The position numbers were made by a program, and so were the translations under genes. The notes under the pieces were generated by a model. It was not told the DNA's origin, did not search any database, and saw only the letters and a program-made list of their open reading frames with translations. Shown here piece after piece: positions 25,147 to 33,180 of a stretch of DNA of 51,876 nucleotides (the first letter of the stretch is position 1; every line of letters begins with the position of its first letter). Origin of the DNA: Bradyrhizobium sp. (GTDB lineage: Bacteria > Pseudomonadota > Alphaproteobacteria > Rhizobiales > Beijerinckiaceae); contig SSMV01000019.1 in assembly GCA_004799435.1 (NCBI GenBank), positions 1-51,876 on the forward strand. The letters run 5' to 3'.

Positions 25147-25604
25147 CGCAGATGGAAGCTCTGAGCGACGACCGACGACGGCGGCGCGAGGAGACGATCG
25201 GCGCGGCGATGGTCGATGTCGCCACCGAATTGCGCCTGACCGATCCTTCCGAGCTGATCCTGATGATCCGCGGCGAGCAGGCGGCCAATATCGCCGATCT
25301 CGTCAATTCTTCGGGCGAGCTGTTCTTTCGCAGCGGCGCGCTGCGCTACGCTCTTTCAGCCGGCTGCGACGTTCAGTGGGATTCGACGCCGATCGTCCGG
25401 CTCGACATGGAGTTTCACTATGCGGCGGTGTCGGCCTTTTTCCGTCTGATGATCGGGCGCAAGCGCGCCGCGGTCGACGTGATCGACGTCTTGGTCGATG
25501 GCGAGGACGATCTCGACGAGGGCGCGGAGGATGAGCGGCTGCAGCGGGCGATCGCCGCCGCCCGACTGCCCCAGCGCAAGCCTGGAGCAAGGCCGGACGC
25601 GTAG
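25143..25604 (+). CDS. Unknown protein between flhB and flgB
   Basis: Starting at ATG 25143, which overlaps the flhB stop as ATGA, the protein has 153 residues; an upstream ATG at 25122 lies inside flhB and is less likely. The sequence is soluble-looking: a charged helix (DDRRRRREETIGAAMVDVATEL), a mixed middle (ADLVNSSGELFFRSGALRYA), and an acidic segment (LVDGEDDLDEGAEDERLQ) before a basic tail. I recognise no domain. The tight coupling to flhB and the following flgB makes a flagellar assembly or chaperone role reasonable but unproven. Confidence 0.65.
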   Translation: MTQMEALSDDRRRRREETIGAAMVDVATELRLTDPSELILMIRGEQAANIADLVNSSGELFFRSGALRYALSAGCDVQWDSTPIVRLDMEFHYAAVSAFFRLMIGRKRAAVDVIDVLVDGEDDLDEGAEDERLQRAIAAARLPQRKPGARPDA

Positions 25605-25639
25605 CCTCCTGACGTCGGTCATTGGATGGAATTGCGCGC

Positions 25640-26017
25640 GTGTCCCAGCCTTATGTTCTTCAGCTTGCTGCGCAGAGAACGCATTGGCTGTCTGCGCGCG
25701 ACCAGTTGATCGCCACCAATGTCGCCAACGCCAACACGCCGAATTTCAAGGCGACCGATCTTCAGCCCTTCTCGGCGATACTCAATAGTTCTGAAATCTC
25801 AATGATTTCAACCAACCCGGCGCATTTGACACCGGGCGCGGACGATCTTTCCGATGCGCGCGCCGTGGAGAACGACTCCTCGGAGTCGACCCTCTCGGGC
25901 AACACCGTCCATGTCGAAGACGAGATGATGAAACTCAGCGAAGTCAATCGCGACTACGCTCTGACCACCAACATAAAGCGCGTCATTCATCAGATGATGA
26001 TGGCTGTGCTGAAGTGA
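25640..26017 (+). CDS. flgB: Flagellar proximal rod protein FlgB
   Basis: The protein has 125 residues from GTG 25640, which has GGATGGA at good distance; a TTG at 25622 has no ribosome site. It shows the rod signature ATNVANANTPNFKATD near 32-47 and the C-terminal helix DEMMKLSEVNRDYALTTNI. FlgB forms the part of the rod nearest the MS ring. The size is in the family range. The order flgB-flgC-fliE is standard and the gaps are only 6 and 124 bases. Confidence 0.93.
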   Translation: MSQPYVLQLAAQRTHWLSARDQLIATNVANANTPNFKATDLQPFSAILNSSEISMISTNPAHLTPGADDLSDARAVENDSSESTLSGNTVHVEDEMMKLSEVNRDYALTTNIKRVIHQMMMAVLK

Positions 26018-26023
26018 GTCTCG

Positions 26024-26443
26024 ATGATCGATCCGTTGCAATCGTCGCTGCGCATCGCGGGGTCCGGACTGGACGCCCAGTCGGTCCGCATGCGCATCAT
26101 TTCGGAAAACATCGCCAATGCGCAATCGACGGGCGACGCGCCCGGCGCCGATCCCTATACGCGCCAGACGATCTCCTTCGACAATATCGTCGACCGGGCG
26201 ACGGGCGCGACGATGGTGCGTGTGAAAACGATCGGCGTCGACAACAGCCCGTTCAAGATCGAGCACGATCCGGGCAATCCGGCCGCCGATTCGAGTGGCT
26301 TCGTCAAGCTGCCGAACGTCGATGTGCTGACCGAGCTTGCGGATATGCGGGAAGCCAATCGCACCTACGAAGCGAATTTGCAGGTGGCCAAGCAATCGGC
26401 CGAGCTGCTCGGCGAGACGGTCAATCTGCTCAAGGACGCCTGA
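26024..26443 (+). CDS. flgC: Flagellar proximal rod protein FlgC
   Basis: The protein has 139 residues, with the N-terminal rod helix and turn ([19 protein letters not shown], followed by YTRQTISF) and the C-terminal [20 protein letters not shown] helix that packs in the rod core. FlgC follows FlgB in the proximal rod. Six bases separate it from flgB, so they are co-transcribed. Confidence 0.95.
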   Translation: MIDPLQSSLRIAGSGLDAQSVRMRIISENIANAQSTGDAPGADPYTRQTISFDNIVDRATGATMVRVKTIGVDNSPFKIEHDPGNPAADSSGFVKLPNVDVLTELADMREANRTYEANLQVAKQSAELLGETVNLLKDA

Positions 26444-26487
26444 GCGCGCGCCTCGCGCAAGCGACGGCGACTGAGGCGAAATTTTTG

Positions 26488-26504
26488 GGACCCGTCGCGG
26501 GTCC
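26488..26504 (+). other. Intra-operon hairpin between flgC and fliE
   Basis: GGACCCG (26488-26494) and CGGGTCC (26498-26504) form a perfect 7-bp stem with a three-base loop in the 124-base gap. A second small GC inverted repeat (CCCGG, CAAAA, CCGGG) follows near 26535-26550. There is no U-run rightward, so these are more likely mRNA-stabilising or processing hairpins than terminators. Confidence 0.5.
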
Positions 26505-26567
26505 AACACACTAACCAGGGAGGCGCCTTCGCCCCCGGCAAAACCGGGATCGGCAGGCGCGGCGAAC

Positions 26568-26879
26568 ATGGCGATTGACGGAGTTTCGGCTGTCGGGGCG
26601 ATCGGCAGAAGCCTTGAGGCTGGTTCCACCAGCGGCACGACGGCGATGTCCTCGACGCAGGGGCCGAGCTTCACCGATATGCTTGGCCAGATGGTGAGCG
26701 ACGGCATCGGCACGGTGCAGGCCGGCGAATCGGCGGCGATTCAGGGCCTGCAGGGCGCGATGCAGCCCGACAAGGTGGTCGACGCGGTGATGGGCGCGCA
26801 ACGCACGCTCCAGCAGGCGCTGTCGATCCGCGACAAGGCGGTCTCCGCCTTCCAGGAAATCTCGCGTATGGCGATCTGA
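26568..26879 (+). CDS. fliE: Flagellar hook-basal body protein FliE
   Basis: The protein has 103 residues, the usual FliE size, with conserved GPSFTDMLGQMVSDGI and the C-terminal helix VVDAVMGAQRTLQQALSIRDKAVSAFQEI. FliE connects the MS ring and export gate to FlgB of the rod and is one of the first substrates exported. It sits between flgC and flgG, as in other Rhizobiales. Confidence 0.94.
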   Translation: MAIDGVSAVGAIGRSLEAGSTSGTTAMSSTQGPSFTDMLGQMVSDGIGTVQAGESAAIQGLQGAMQPDKVVDAVMGAQRTLQQALSIRDKAVSAFQEISRMAI

Positions 26880-26906
26880 ATTGTCGATTAGAAGGAAAGT
26901 CGGAGC

Positions 26907-27695
26907 ATGAGAGCGCTTTCGATCGCGGCGACGGGCATGAACGCCCAAGAACAAAATCTCGAGGTGATCGCCAACAACGTCGCCAATATCAACACCACGG
27001 GCTTCAAGCGCTCGCGCGCCGAGTTCACCGATCTGATCTATCAGACCGAGCGGGTGATGGGCGTGAGCAGCCGCGGTCGCGACGCCACGATACCGGAAGG
27101 CGCACAGGTGGGCCTTGGCGTGCGCACCGCGGCGATCCGCTCGCTGCAGATCCAGGGCGCGCTGACCAACACCGGCAATACGCTCGATCTGGCGATCAAC
27201 GGACGCGGCTGGTTTCAGGTGACGACGCCCAATGGCGACACAGTCTACACCCGCGACGGCGCGTTCAACACCAACGCGCAGGGACAATTGGTGACGTCCG
27301 ACGGCTATCTGGTGTCGCCGACGATCACCATTCCGCCGACCGCGACCAGCGTGACCGTCAGCCAGACCGGCATCGTCAGCGCGACGATCGCCGGGCAGAC
27401 GACGGCGCAGCAGCTCGGCCAGCTCACCACCTCAAATTTCATCAACGAGGCCGGCCTGCAGGCGCTGGGCAGCAATCTCTTCCAGCAGACCGCCGCTTCC
27501 GGCCAGCCGACCAGCGGCGTGCCCGGCGACACGGCTTTCGGCGTTCTTCAGCAGGGCTATCTCGAAGCTTCGAACGTCGACCCGGTGTCGGAAATCACCA
27601 ATCTGATCTCGGCCCAGCGCGCCTATGAGATGAATTCCAAAGTCATTCAGGCCGCCGACCAGATGTCGGGCACGATTTCCAACATGCGGAGCTGA
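26907..27695 (+). CDS. flgG: Flagellar distal rod protein FlgG
   Basis: The protein has 262 residues. N-terminal [21 protein letters not shown] with [12 protein letters not shown], the middle [20 protein letters not shown], and the C-terminal [20 protein letters not shown] match FlgG throughout. FlgG forms the long distal rod that passes through the wall and outer membrane. GAAGGAAAG precedes the ATG. The length equals the Salmonella protein within a few residues. Confidence 0.97.
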   Translation: MRALSIAATGMNAQEQNLEVIANNVANINTTGFKRSRAEFTDLIYQTERVMGVSSRGRDATIPEGAQVGLGVRTAAIRSLQIQGALTNTGNTLDLAINGRGWFQVTTPNGDTVYTRDGAFNTNAQGQLVTSDGYLVSPTITIPPTATSVTVSQTGIVSATIAGQTTAQQLGQLTTSNFINEAGLQALGSNLFQQTAASGQPTSGVPGDTAFGVLQQGYLEASNVDPVSEITNLISAQRAYEMNSKVIQAADQMSGTISNMRS

Positions 27696-27706
27696 GGAGA
27701 AGGACG

Positions 27707-28168
27707 ATGCGCTTCGCCGACGCCGCCGTCGCATTGGCCGCGAGCCTCTGGCTGGCCTCCGGGCTCGCCGCCTTCGCGGACGATATGGCGCCGCCGACGC
27801 CGCGCGTCGTCATCTATCCCGGCGACATCATCAGGGAGGACATGCTGTCCGATCTGTCGCCCGATACGGCGAGGGGAGCCGGCCAAACCGCCGAAACCCG
27901 CGCCGACGTGCTTGGCAAAATGGCGCGGCGCACCCTTCTGCCCGGGCAGGCGATCCCGATGGCGGGAGTCGACAATCCGCGCGTCGTCGTCAACGGCGCC
28001 TCGGTCAAGCTGGTCTTCGTCGACGGCGGATTGACGATCGTCACCTATGGCTCGGCGATGCAGGACGGCGCGACCGGCGACATGGTCAAGGTGCGCAATG
28101 ACGACAGCGGCGTCACGGTGACGGGCGTGGTTCGCTCGGACGGCGCGGTGCAGGTGAGCGGCAGCTGA
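27707..28168 (+). CDS. flgA: Flagellar P-ring assembly chaperone FlgA
   Basis: The protein has 153 residues: a signal peptide (AAVALAASLWLASGLAAFA) and a single SAF-type domain with VVIYPGDIIREDML, RTLLPGQAIPMAGVDNPRVV and the closing GDMVKVRNDDSGVTVTGVV. FlgA chaperones FlgI in the periplasm during P-ring formation. It is shorter than enterobacterial FlgA (about 220) because the N-terminal domain is missing, as is usual in Rhizobiales. Its stop shares one base with the flgI start (TGATG). Confidence 0.9.
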   Translation: MRFADAAVALAASLWLASGLAAFADDMAPPTPRVVIYPGDIIREDMLSDLSPDTARGAGQTAETRADVLGKMARRTLLPGQAIPMAGVDNPRVVVNGASVKLVFVDGGLTIVTYGSAMQDGATGDMVKVRNDDSGVTVTGVVRSDGAVQVSGS

Positions 28169-29262
28169 TGCGTCGTCTCCTTTTCGCCCTGCTTCTCTGC
28201 GTTGCGGTTGGCGACGCCTGCGCCGCGGTGCGCATCAAGGACATCACCTCGCTGCGCGGCGACCGCGACAATCAGCTCATCGGCTATGGCCTGGTGGTCG
28301 GCTTGTCTGGAACCGGCGACACGCTGCGCAATGTGCCTTTCACCGAACAGGCGATCAAGGCGATGCTCGATCGCATGGGCCTGAATGTCCGCGGTGGCGA
28401 CCTGCGCAATCGCAATGTCGCGGCGGTGATCGTCACCGGCGATCTACCGTCGGGCATGGATGTCGGCTCACGGCTCGACGTCACGATCTCTTCGCTGGGC
28501 GACGCGACCTCCTTGATGGGCGGCACGCTGCTGCTCACCCAGCTTTCCGGGACCGACGGCCTCGTCTACGCCGGCGCCCAGGGCGCGGTCTCGGTCACCG
28601 GCTTCGATGTCGCGGGTCAGGCGCAGACGCTTTCGCAGGGCGTGCCGACGGCCGGGCAGATCCCCAATGGGGCGATCATCGAACGCGACGTGCCGGCGCC
28701 GCCGGACCAGATCAGGATGGTTCTCGAGCTGAAGAACCCTGACGACACCACGGCGGTGCGCATTGTCGATGCGATCAACGCCTATTCGCTGGAGCGCTTC
28801 CATCGCCGCTCCGCCTTCGAGATGAGCGGGCGGACGGTCGAACTGATGCGGCCGGTCGAACTCAGCGCCACCCGCTTCATGGCGGAACTTGGCGAATTGC
28901 CGGTCGAGCCCGACACGGTCGCCCGCGTCGTCATCGATTCGCGCACCGGCACTGTCGTCATCGGGCAGGACGTGCAGATTTCCACGGTCGCCGTCACCCA
29001 TGGCACGCTTTCGGTGCGCGTCACCGAGACGCCGACCGCCTCGCAGCCGGGAGCCTTCTCGCAAGGCAAAACCGTCCAGCTCGATCGCACGCAGATCGAC
29101 GCTCAGCAGGATGGCGGCCAGGTGGCGATCGTCGGCGGTTCGAGCCTGCGCGCGCTGGTCAACGGCCTCAACCGAATCGGGGTCAAGCCGAGCGGCATCA
29201 TCGCCATTCTTCAGGCGATCAAGACCGCCGGCGCGCTGCAGGCCGATCTCGTCGTACAGTAG
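28168..29262 (+). CDS. flgI: Flagellar P-ring protein FlgI
   Basis: The protein has 364 residues, near the family length, with a signal peptide cut near ACA/AVRIKD. Signature segments are RDNQLIGYGLVVGLSGTGDT, FTEQAIKAMLDRMG, VSLNVRG-like NVRGGDLRNRN, and the end LVNGLNRIGVKPSGIIAILQ. About 26 copies make the ring around the rod in the peptidoglycan layer. The gene is coupled to flgA by TGATG. Confidence 0.97.
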   Translation: MRRLLFALLLCVAVGDACAAVRIKDITSLRGDRDNQLIGYGLVVGLSGTGDTLRNVPFTEQAIKAMLDRMGLNVRGGDLRNRNVAAVIVTGDLPSGMDVGSRLDVTISSLGDATSLMGGTLLLTQLSGTDGLVYAGAQGAVSVTGFDVAGQAQTLSQGVPTAGQIPNGAIIERDVPAPPDQIRMVLELKNPDDTTAVRIVDAINAYSLERFHRRSAFEMSGRTVELMRPVELSATRFMAELGELPVEPDTVARVVIDSRTGTVVIGQDVQISTVAVTHGTLSVRVTETPTASQPGAFSQGKTVQLDRTQIDAQQDGGQVAIVGGSSLRALVNGLNRIGVKPSGIIAILQAIKTAGALQADLVVQ

Positions 29263-29349
29263 CGGCCGCGAGTCCTTGTCAGCGCTGCCCAATCAGACCT
29301 CCGGCCCAGTCAGCCCGGCGCAAGCCGGGCCGGGCAAGGTCGATCGGAA

Positions 29350-29904
29350 ATGCACCCGTCACGGCGTCGCGCCATGTCATTTTCCGCTCATCGTCTTGCC
29401 CTTCTGGGCGCGATCTTTCTCGTCGGCGTCCTCGTCGACGGGGCCGCAGCCCAGAACGACAAAACGAAGCCGGCTCCGCTTCCCCCGCCCGCGCCGGAAC
29501 GAAGCGCCGACGGCGGCCTGTCGCGCTACTGCGCCAATGTCGCGCCACTGGCGGCCGAGGCGCGCATCGCCTGGGAATCGCACCGCCTCAGCGAGCTCGA
29601 CGCGCAGGTCAAACAGCGCATCGCCGATCTGGAAAAAACCGAAGCGGAGACCCGCGACTGGGTGAGTAAGCGCGATGCGATGCTCAACGCCGCCACCGAC
29701 GACGTGGTGGCGATCTATAGCAAAATGGACGCCGAGGCCGCCGCCGCCCAGCTCTCGACCATGGACGATCCGGCCGCCGTTTCGATCCTGCACAAGCTCA
29801 AGACCAGCGCCGCAAGCGCAATTCTCAACGAAATGGACGCTGGCCGGGCGGCGAAGCTGACCGGCCAGATTCTCGCCCTCCAGGTCCCTGAAAAGAAGTC
29901 GTGA
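29350..29904 (+). CDS. motE: MotE, periplasmic chaperone of MotC
   Basis: The protein has 184 residues from ATG 29350; an internal ATG at 29374 is also possible and lies closer to the signal peptide (LALLGAIFLVGVLVDGAAA). A Pro/Lys-rich stretch is followed by a coiled coil (about 75-115, LSELDAQVKQRIADLEKTEA). The C-terminal helices (VVAIYSKMDAEAAAAQLSTM, LNEMDAGRAAKLTGQI) match the MgtE-N-like region of MotE. In Sinorhizobium MotE dimers keep MotC stable. The order flgI-motE-flgH is identical to that species. Its stop shares a base with the flgH start. Confidence 0.88.
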   Translation: MHPSRRRAMSFSAHRLALLGAIFLVGVLVDGAAAQNDKTKPAPLPPPAPERSADGGLSRYCANVAPLAAEARIAWESHRLSELDAQVKQRIADLEKTEAETRDWVSKRDAMLNAATDDVVAIYSKMDAEAAAAQLSTMDDPAAVSILHKLKTSAASAILNEMDAGRAAKLTGQILALQVPEKKS

Positions 29905-30623
29905 TGCGCTGTTTCGAGCGAAAGGCGTTGGTGATCGTCGCGCTGGCGGCGGGTTTGTCGGGCTGCGGCTCCGGCTCGGACACGTTTATGAAGGAGCCGA
30001 ATCTGTCGCCGATCGGTTCTGGCCTCGCCGGCGGCAAGATCGAGGGCGAGCAAGGCATCGATCGCACGCCGACCGGTCAGATCGCGCGACCGATCGCCAA
30101 TCTCTACACCGACCAGACCGTGACTCGCGTCGGCGACATCGTCACCGTCAACATCGCGATCAACGACAAGGCGCAATTCGACAACGCCACCGACCGCTCC
30201 AAGAGCGCGTCCTCCAGCCTCACCTCGAACTGGCAGTACACGCGGGGCAGCACCGGCAGCGGCGGCGGGACGGGATCGCCCTCGAGCATCGCGCTGAACG
30301 CGGCCTCGACCACCAGCACGCAGGGGGCCGGCAATATCGACCGCCAGGAGCAGATCCAGGTTTCGGTCGCCGCCGTGGTGACCGAGGTGCTGCCCAATGG
30401 CAATCTCGTCATCAGCGGTTCGCAGGAAGTTCGGGTCAACTACGAACTGCGCCAGCTGACCGTCGCCGGCATCGTTCGGCCCTACGATATCGCCCGCAAC
30501 AACACCATCTCCTACGACCGCATCGCCGAGGCGCGCATTTCCTACGGCGGACGCGGGCGCCTCAACGATGTCCAGCAACCCAGCTGGGGTCAGCAGATCT
30601 GGGACAAGATCTCGCCATACTGA
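29904..30623 (+). CDS. flgH: Flagellar L-ring lipoprotein FlgH
   Basis: From ATG 29904 the protein has 239 residues. It has a lipoprotein signal with lipobox LSGC (Cys21), followed by ANLYTDQTVTRVGDIVTVN, INDKAQFDN and the late PNGNLVISGSQEVRVNYE and VRPYDIARNNTISYDRIAEA typical of FlgH. It forms the bushing in the outer membrane. The central Ser/Gly-rich segment is usual. The start shares one base with the motE stop (TGATG). Confidence 0.96.
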   Translation: MRCFERKALVIVALAAGLSGCGSGSDTFMKEPNLSPIGSGLAGGKIEGEQGIDRTPTGQIARPIANLYTDQTVTRVGDIVTVNIAINDKAQFDNATDRSKSASSSLTSNWQYTRGSTGSGGGTGSPSSIALNAASTTSTQGAGNIDRQEQIQVSVAAVVTEVLPNGNLVISGSQEVRVNYELRQLTVAGIVRPYDIARNNTISYDRIAEARISYGGRGRLNDVQQPSWGQQIWDKISPY

Positions 30624-30633
30624 GAGCACCGGC

Positions 30634-31143
30634 ATGGCAGTTGAAATCGAACTTCCCGATCTAACGCAAAGCGAAGAAGCGCCGCCGCCGACGAAGCCGG
30701 CGCGCGCCGGTTCGCTGTCGATCAGGCAGACGATCCTCGCCGTGCTGATCGTCACCGTGATGGCGGCGGCGATGGGCGCGCTATTCGCCGTTCCGCCGCC
30801 GACGCCCGAACATCCCAAGACCGAGGCGGTCGCCGGCGCCGCCCCGCCGCCGACCGACCTTTTCGAAATGCCGCCGATCGTCACCAATCTCGGCGCCCCG
30901 AAGGACACTTGGATTCGCCTCGAGGCCTCGATCGTCTTCGACGCCAAGAGCGTCGCCCATCCGGAAAGCCTTGCCGACGAGATCGCCGCCGACGAGCTCG
31001 CCTATCTGCGCACCGTCTCGCTGTCGCAGATCGAAGGGCCGATCGGCCTGCAGAATATTCGCGAGGATCTCAACGAGCGGGCCGCGATCCGTTCGCAGGG
31101 CAAGGTCAGCGAACTCATCATTCGAACCCTGGTAGTGCAATGA
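30634..31143 (+). CDS. fliL: Flagellar stator-associated protein FliL
   Basis: From ATG 30634 the protein has 169 residues. An acidic cytoplasmic start is followed by one membrane helix at about 31-51 (ILAVLIVTVMAAAMGALFA), a Pro-rich linker and a periplasmic domain (MPPIVTNLGAPKDTWIRLEA, AYLRTVSLSQIEGPIGLQNI, SELIIRTLVVQ) of the FliL fold. FliL rings surround the stator and help recruit or stabilise MotA/MotB. It is coupled to fliP by ATGA. A second, more divergent FliL-like protein is encoded at 41.6 kb. Confidence 0.88.
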   Translation: MAVEIELPDLTQSEEAPPPTKPARAGSLSIRQTILAVLIVTVMAAAMGALFAVPPPTPEHPKTEAVAGAAPPPTDLFEMPPIVTNLGAPKDTWIRLEASIVFDAKSVAHPESLADEIAADELAYLRTVSLSQIEGPIGLQNIREDLNERAAIRSQGKVSELIIRTLVVQ

Positions 31144-31874
31144 AACGTCTCGCCCTCGCGGGATTGGCGCTGGCGCTCAGCATCGGCGCCGCTTCGGCGC
31201 AGACCGTCGATCTGGGCACGCTGATCCCGACCGGCGGCGCTTCGGCGACGGCGCGCATCGTTCAGATGGCGGCGGTGCTCACGGTTCTGTCGCTCGCGCC
31301 CGGCCTGCTCATCATGGTCACCAGCTTCACCCGCTTCACGGTCGCGCTGTCCTTCCTGCGCTCGGGTCTTGGGCTGCAAAGCACGCCGGCCAATATGGTG
31401 CTGATCAGCCTGGCGCTGTTCATGACCTTTTTCGTCATGGCGCCGACTTTCGACAAGGCCTGGCGCAACGGGCTGCAGCCGCTGATGGACAACACCATCA
31501 GCCAGGAACAGGCCTATGTGGCGATCACCGAGCCGTTTCGGGCATTCATGCTCTCGCAGGTCCGCGAAAAGGACATCGCCCTGTTCGAGGATCTGTCGAA
31601 GGGCAGTTTCGAGATCAAGGACCGCTCTCAGGTCGATCTGCGCATCCTCATTCCCGCCTTCATGATCTCGGAGCTCAGGCGCGGCTTCGAGATCGGCTTC
31701 CTGATCGTCCTGCCCTTTCTGGTCATCGACATGATTGTCGCCGCCCTCACCATGTCGATGGGCATGATGATGCTGCCGCCCTCGGTGATCTCGCTGCCGG
31801 TTAAGATTCTGTTCTTCGTCCTGGTCGACGGCTGGAATCTGCTGGTCGGCAGCCTGGTTCGCTCGGTGAGCTAG
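31140..31874 (+). CDS. fliP: Flagellar export gate protein FliP
   Basis: From ATG 31140 the protein has 244 residues. A cleavable signal peptide (LALAGLALALSIGAASA) precedes the conserved core: ATARIVQMAAVLTVLSLAPG, TSFTRFTVALSFLRSGLG, and late FLVIDMIVAALTMSMGMMML. FliP5-FliQ4-FliR1 form the export channel. fliQ and fliR are 5-8 kb downstream. No fliO, the assembly helper in enterobacteria, is seen. The start overlaps the fliL stop (ATGA). Confidence 0.97.
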   Translation: MKRLALAGLALALSIGAASAQTVDLGTLIPTGGASATARIVQMAAVLTVLSLAPGLLIMVTSFTRFTVALSFLRSGLGLQSTPANMVLISLALFMTFFVMAPTFDKAWRNGLQPLMDNTISQEQAYVAITEPFRAFMLSQVREKDIALFEDLSKGSFEIKDRSQVDLRILIPAFMISELRRGFEIGFLIVLPFLVIDMIVAALTMSMGMMMLPPSVISLPVKILFFVLVDGWNLLVGSLVRSVS

Positions 31875-31956
31875 CCCGGCGCCAGCCTCGCGCAAGGGTT
31901 CAATCGTTTACTGGCGGGAAGACGCCGCGCGACGTGCGGTTCGAGGAGAGCGATCC

Positions 31957-33150
31957 ATGAGTCTAATGGGCACGGCCGTATCCGGCATGCTGGGCGACAC
32001 GTCCTGGTTATCGAACATTTCCCAGAACGTCGCCAACGCCAACACCACCGGCTACAAGAACGCCGAGACGGAATTCGCGACCGTCGTCGATCAGGTTGGG
32101 GCGGCAAGCTCGGCGGGCGGCGGCGTCACCGCTTCGCTCAGATCGCTCAATACTTTGCAGGGCTCGGTGGTCGGCACCTCGACCACCACCGATCTCGCCA
32201 TCAAGGGCGACGGCTATTTCGTTGTCTCGGACGCCAACGGCGACCTCTATCTCACCCGCAACGGCTCCTTCGTGCCCGACGCCGACGGCAACCTCATCAA
32301 TTCCGCCGGCTATTATCTGATGGGCTACAACGTCCAGAACGGCCAGTCGGCCGGCACCACCAATTCGCTCGCCGGTCTGGTCAAGGTCAACACGATCACC
32401 TCGGGCGAGGCGGCGACGCCGACGAACGCCGGCACCCTGGCGGTCAACCTGCCCTCGGCTGACGCGACCGGCACGACCGAGGAAACCTCGCTGGTCGTCT
32501 ACGACAATCTCGGCGCGTCGCATACGATCGACCTCACCTTCACCAACAACGGGCCGAATGGTTCGGGGGGCTACACCTGGGGGGTCACGGCCGCCGACGC
32601 CACGGCTCCCGCCACGGATCTCCTGGGGGGGACCGGGTTGATGACCTTCAACGCCAATGGTCAATTGACCGCCGGCACGCCGCTCACCTTCACCGTCCCC
32701 AATGGGGTCAGCATGAACCTGAACGTCGGTCAATCGACGCAGCTCGCGGCGAGTTTCGGCGTCAATGCTTCGACCGCCAATGGCAATGCGCCAAGCTCGT
32801 TGACCGGCGTCACGATCAGCACCGACGGCACGCTCGATTTCGAATATAGCAACGGCGTTTCGAGCCCGGGCTATGACATTCCGTTGGCGACGGTCGCCAG
32901 CGAAGACAATCTGACCGCGATCAACGGCAACGCGTTCCAGGCCAACCAGAATTCGGGCACGGTCCGCGTCGGCGTCGCCGGCACCAGCGGGCTGGGTTCG
33001 ATCGCGTCATCGTCGCTCGAAGATTCGACCGTCGATCTCGCCACCGAACTCACCGACATGATCCAGGCGCAGAGCGCCTATCAGGCCAATTCCAAGGTGT
33101 TCCAGACCGGCGCGGATCTACTGGACATCCTGAACAATCTGAAGTCGTGA
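31957..33150 (+). CDS. flgE: Flagellar hook protein FlgE
   Basis: The protein has 397 residues. The rod/hook start (GTAVSGMLGDTSWLSNISQN, then VANANTTGYKNAETEF), the D2-type region with VYDNLGASHTIDLTFTNNG, and the C-terminal EDSTVDLATELTDMIQAQSA helix are complete. The interior is rich in Gly, Thr, Asn and Ser, as for exported hook proteins. GAGGAGAG precedes the ATG by nine bases, a strong site fitting high expression. The 82 bases after fliP may hold a promoter, but no clear match is visible. A hairpin follows the stop. Confidence 0.94.
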   Translation: MSLMGTAVSGMLGDTSWLSNISQNVANANTTGYKNAETEFATVVDQVGAASSAGGGVTASLRSLNTLQGSVVGTSTTTDLAIKGDGYFVVSDANGDLYLTRNGSFVPDADGNLINSAGYYLMGYNVQNGQSAGTTNSLAGLVKVNTITSGEAATPTNAGTLAVNLPSADATGTTEETSLVVYDNLGASHTIDLTFTNNGPNGSGGYTWGVTAADATAPATDLLGGTGLMTFNANGQLTAGTPLTFTVPNGVSMNLNVGQSTQLAASFGVNASTANGNAPSSLTGVTISTDGTLDFEYSNGVSSPGYDIPLATVASEDNLTAINGNAFQANQNSGTVRVGVAGTSGLGSIASSSLEDSTVDLATELTDMIQAQSAYQANSKVFQTGADLLDILNNLKS

Positions 33151-33151
33151 C

Positions 33152-33166
33152 GGCGCTTTAAGCGCC
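33152..33166 (+). other. Hairpin directly after flgE stop
   Basis: GGCGCTT, one base, AAGCGCC form a perfect inverted repeat (effectively GGCGC stem with a five-base TTTAA loop) starting two bases after the flgE stop and 15 bases before the flgK start. No U-run follows. It could protect the 3' end of flgE message or partly attenuate transcription into flgK. Confidence 0.45.
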
Positions 33167-33180
33167 CGAGGTTTCAATAA

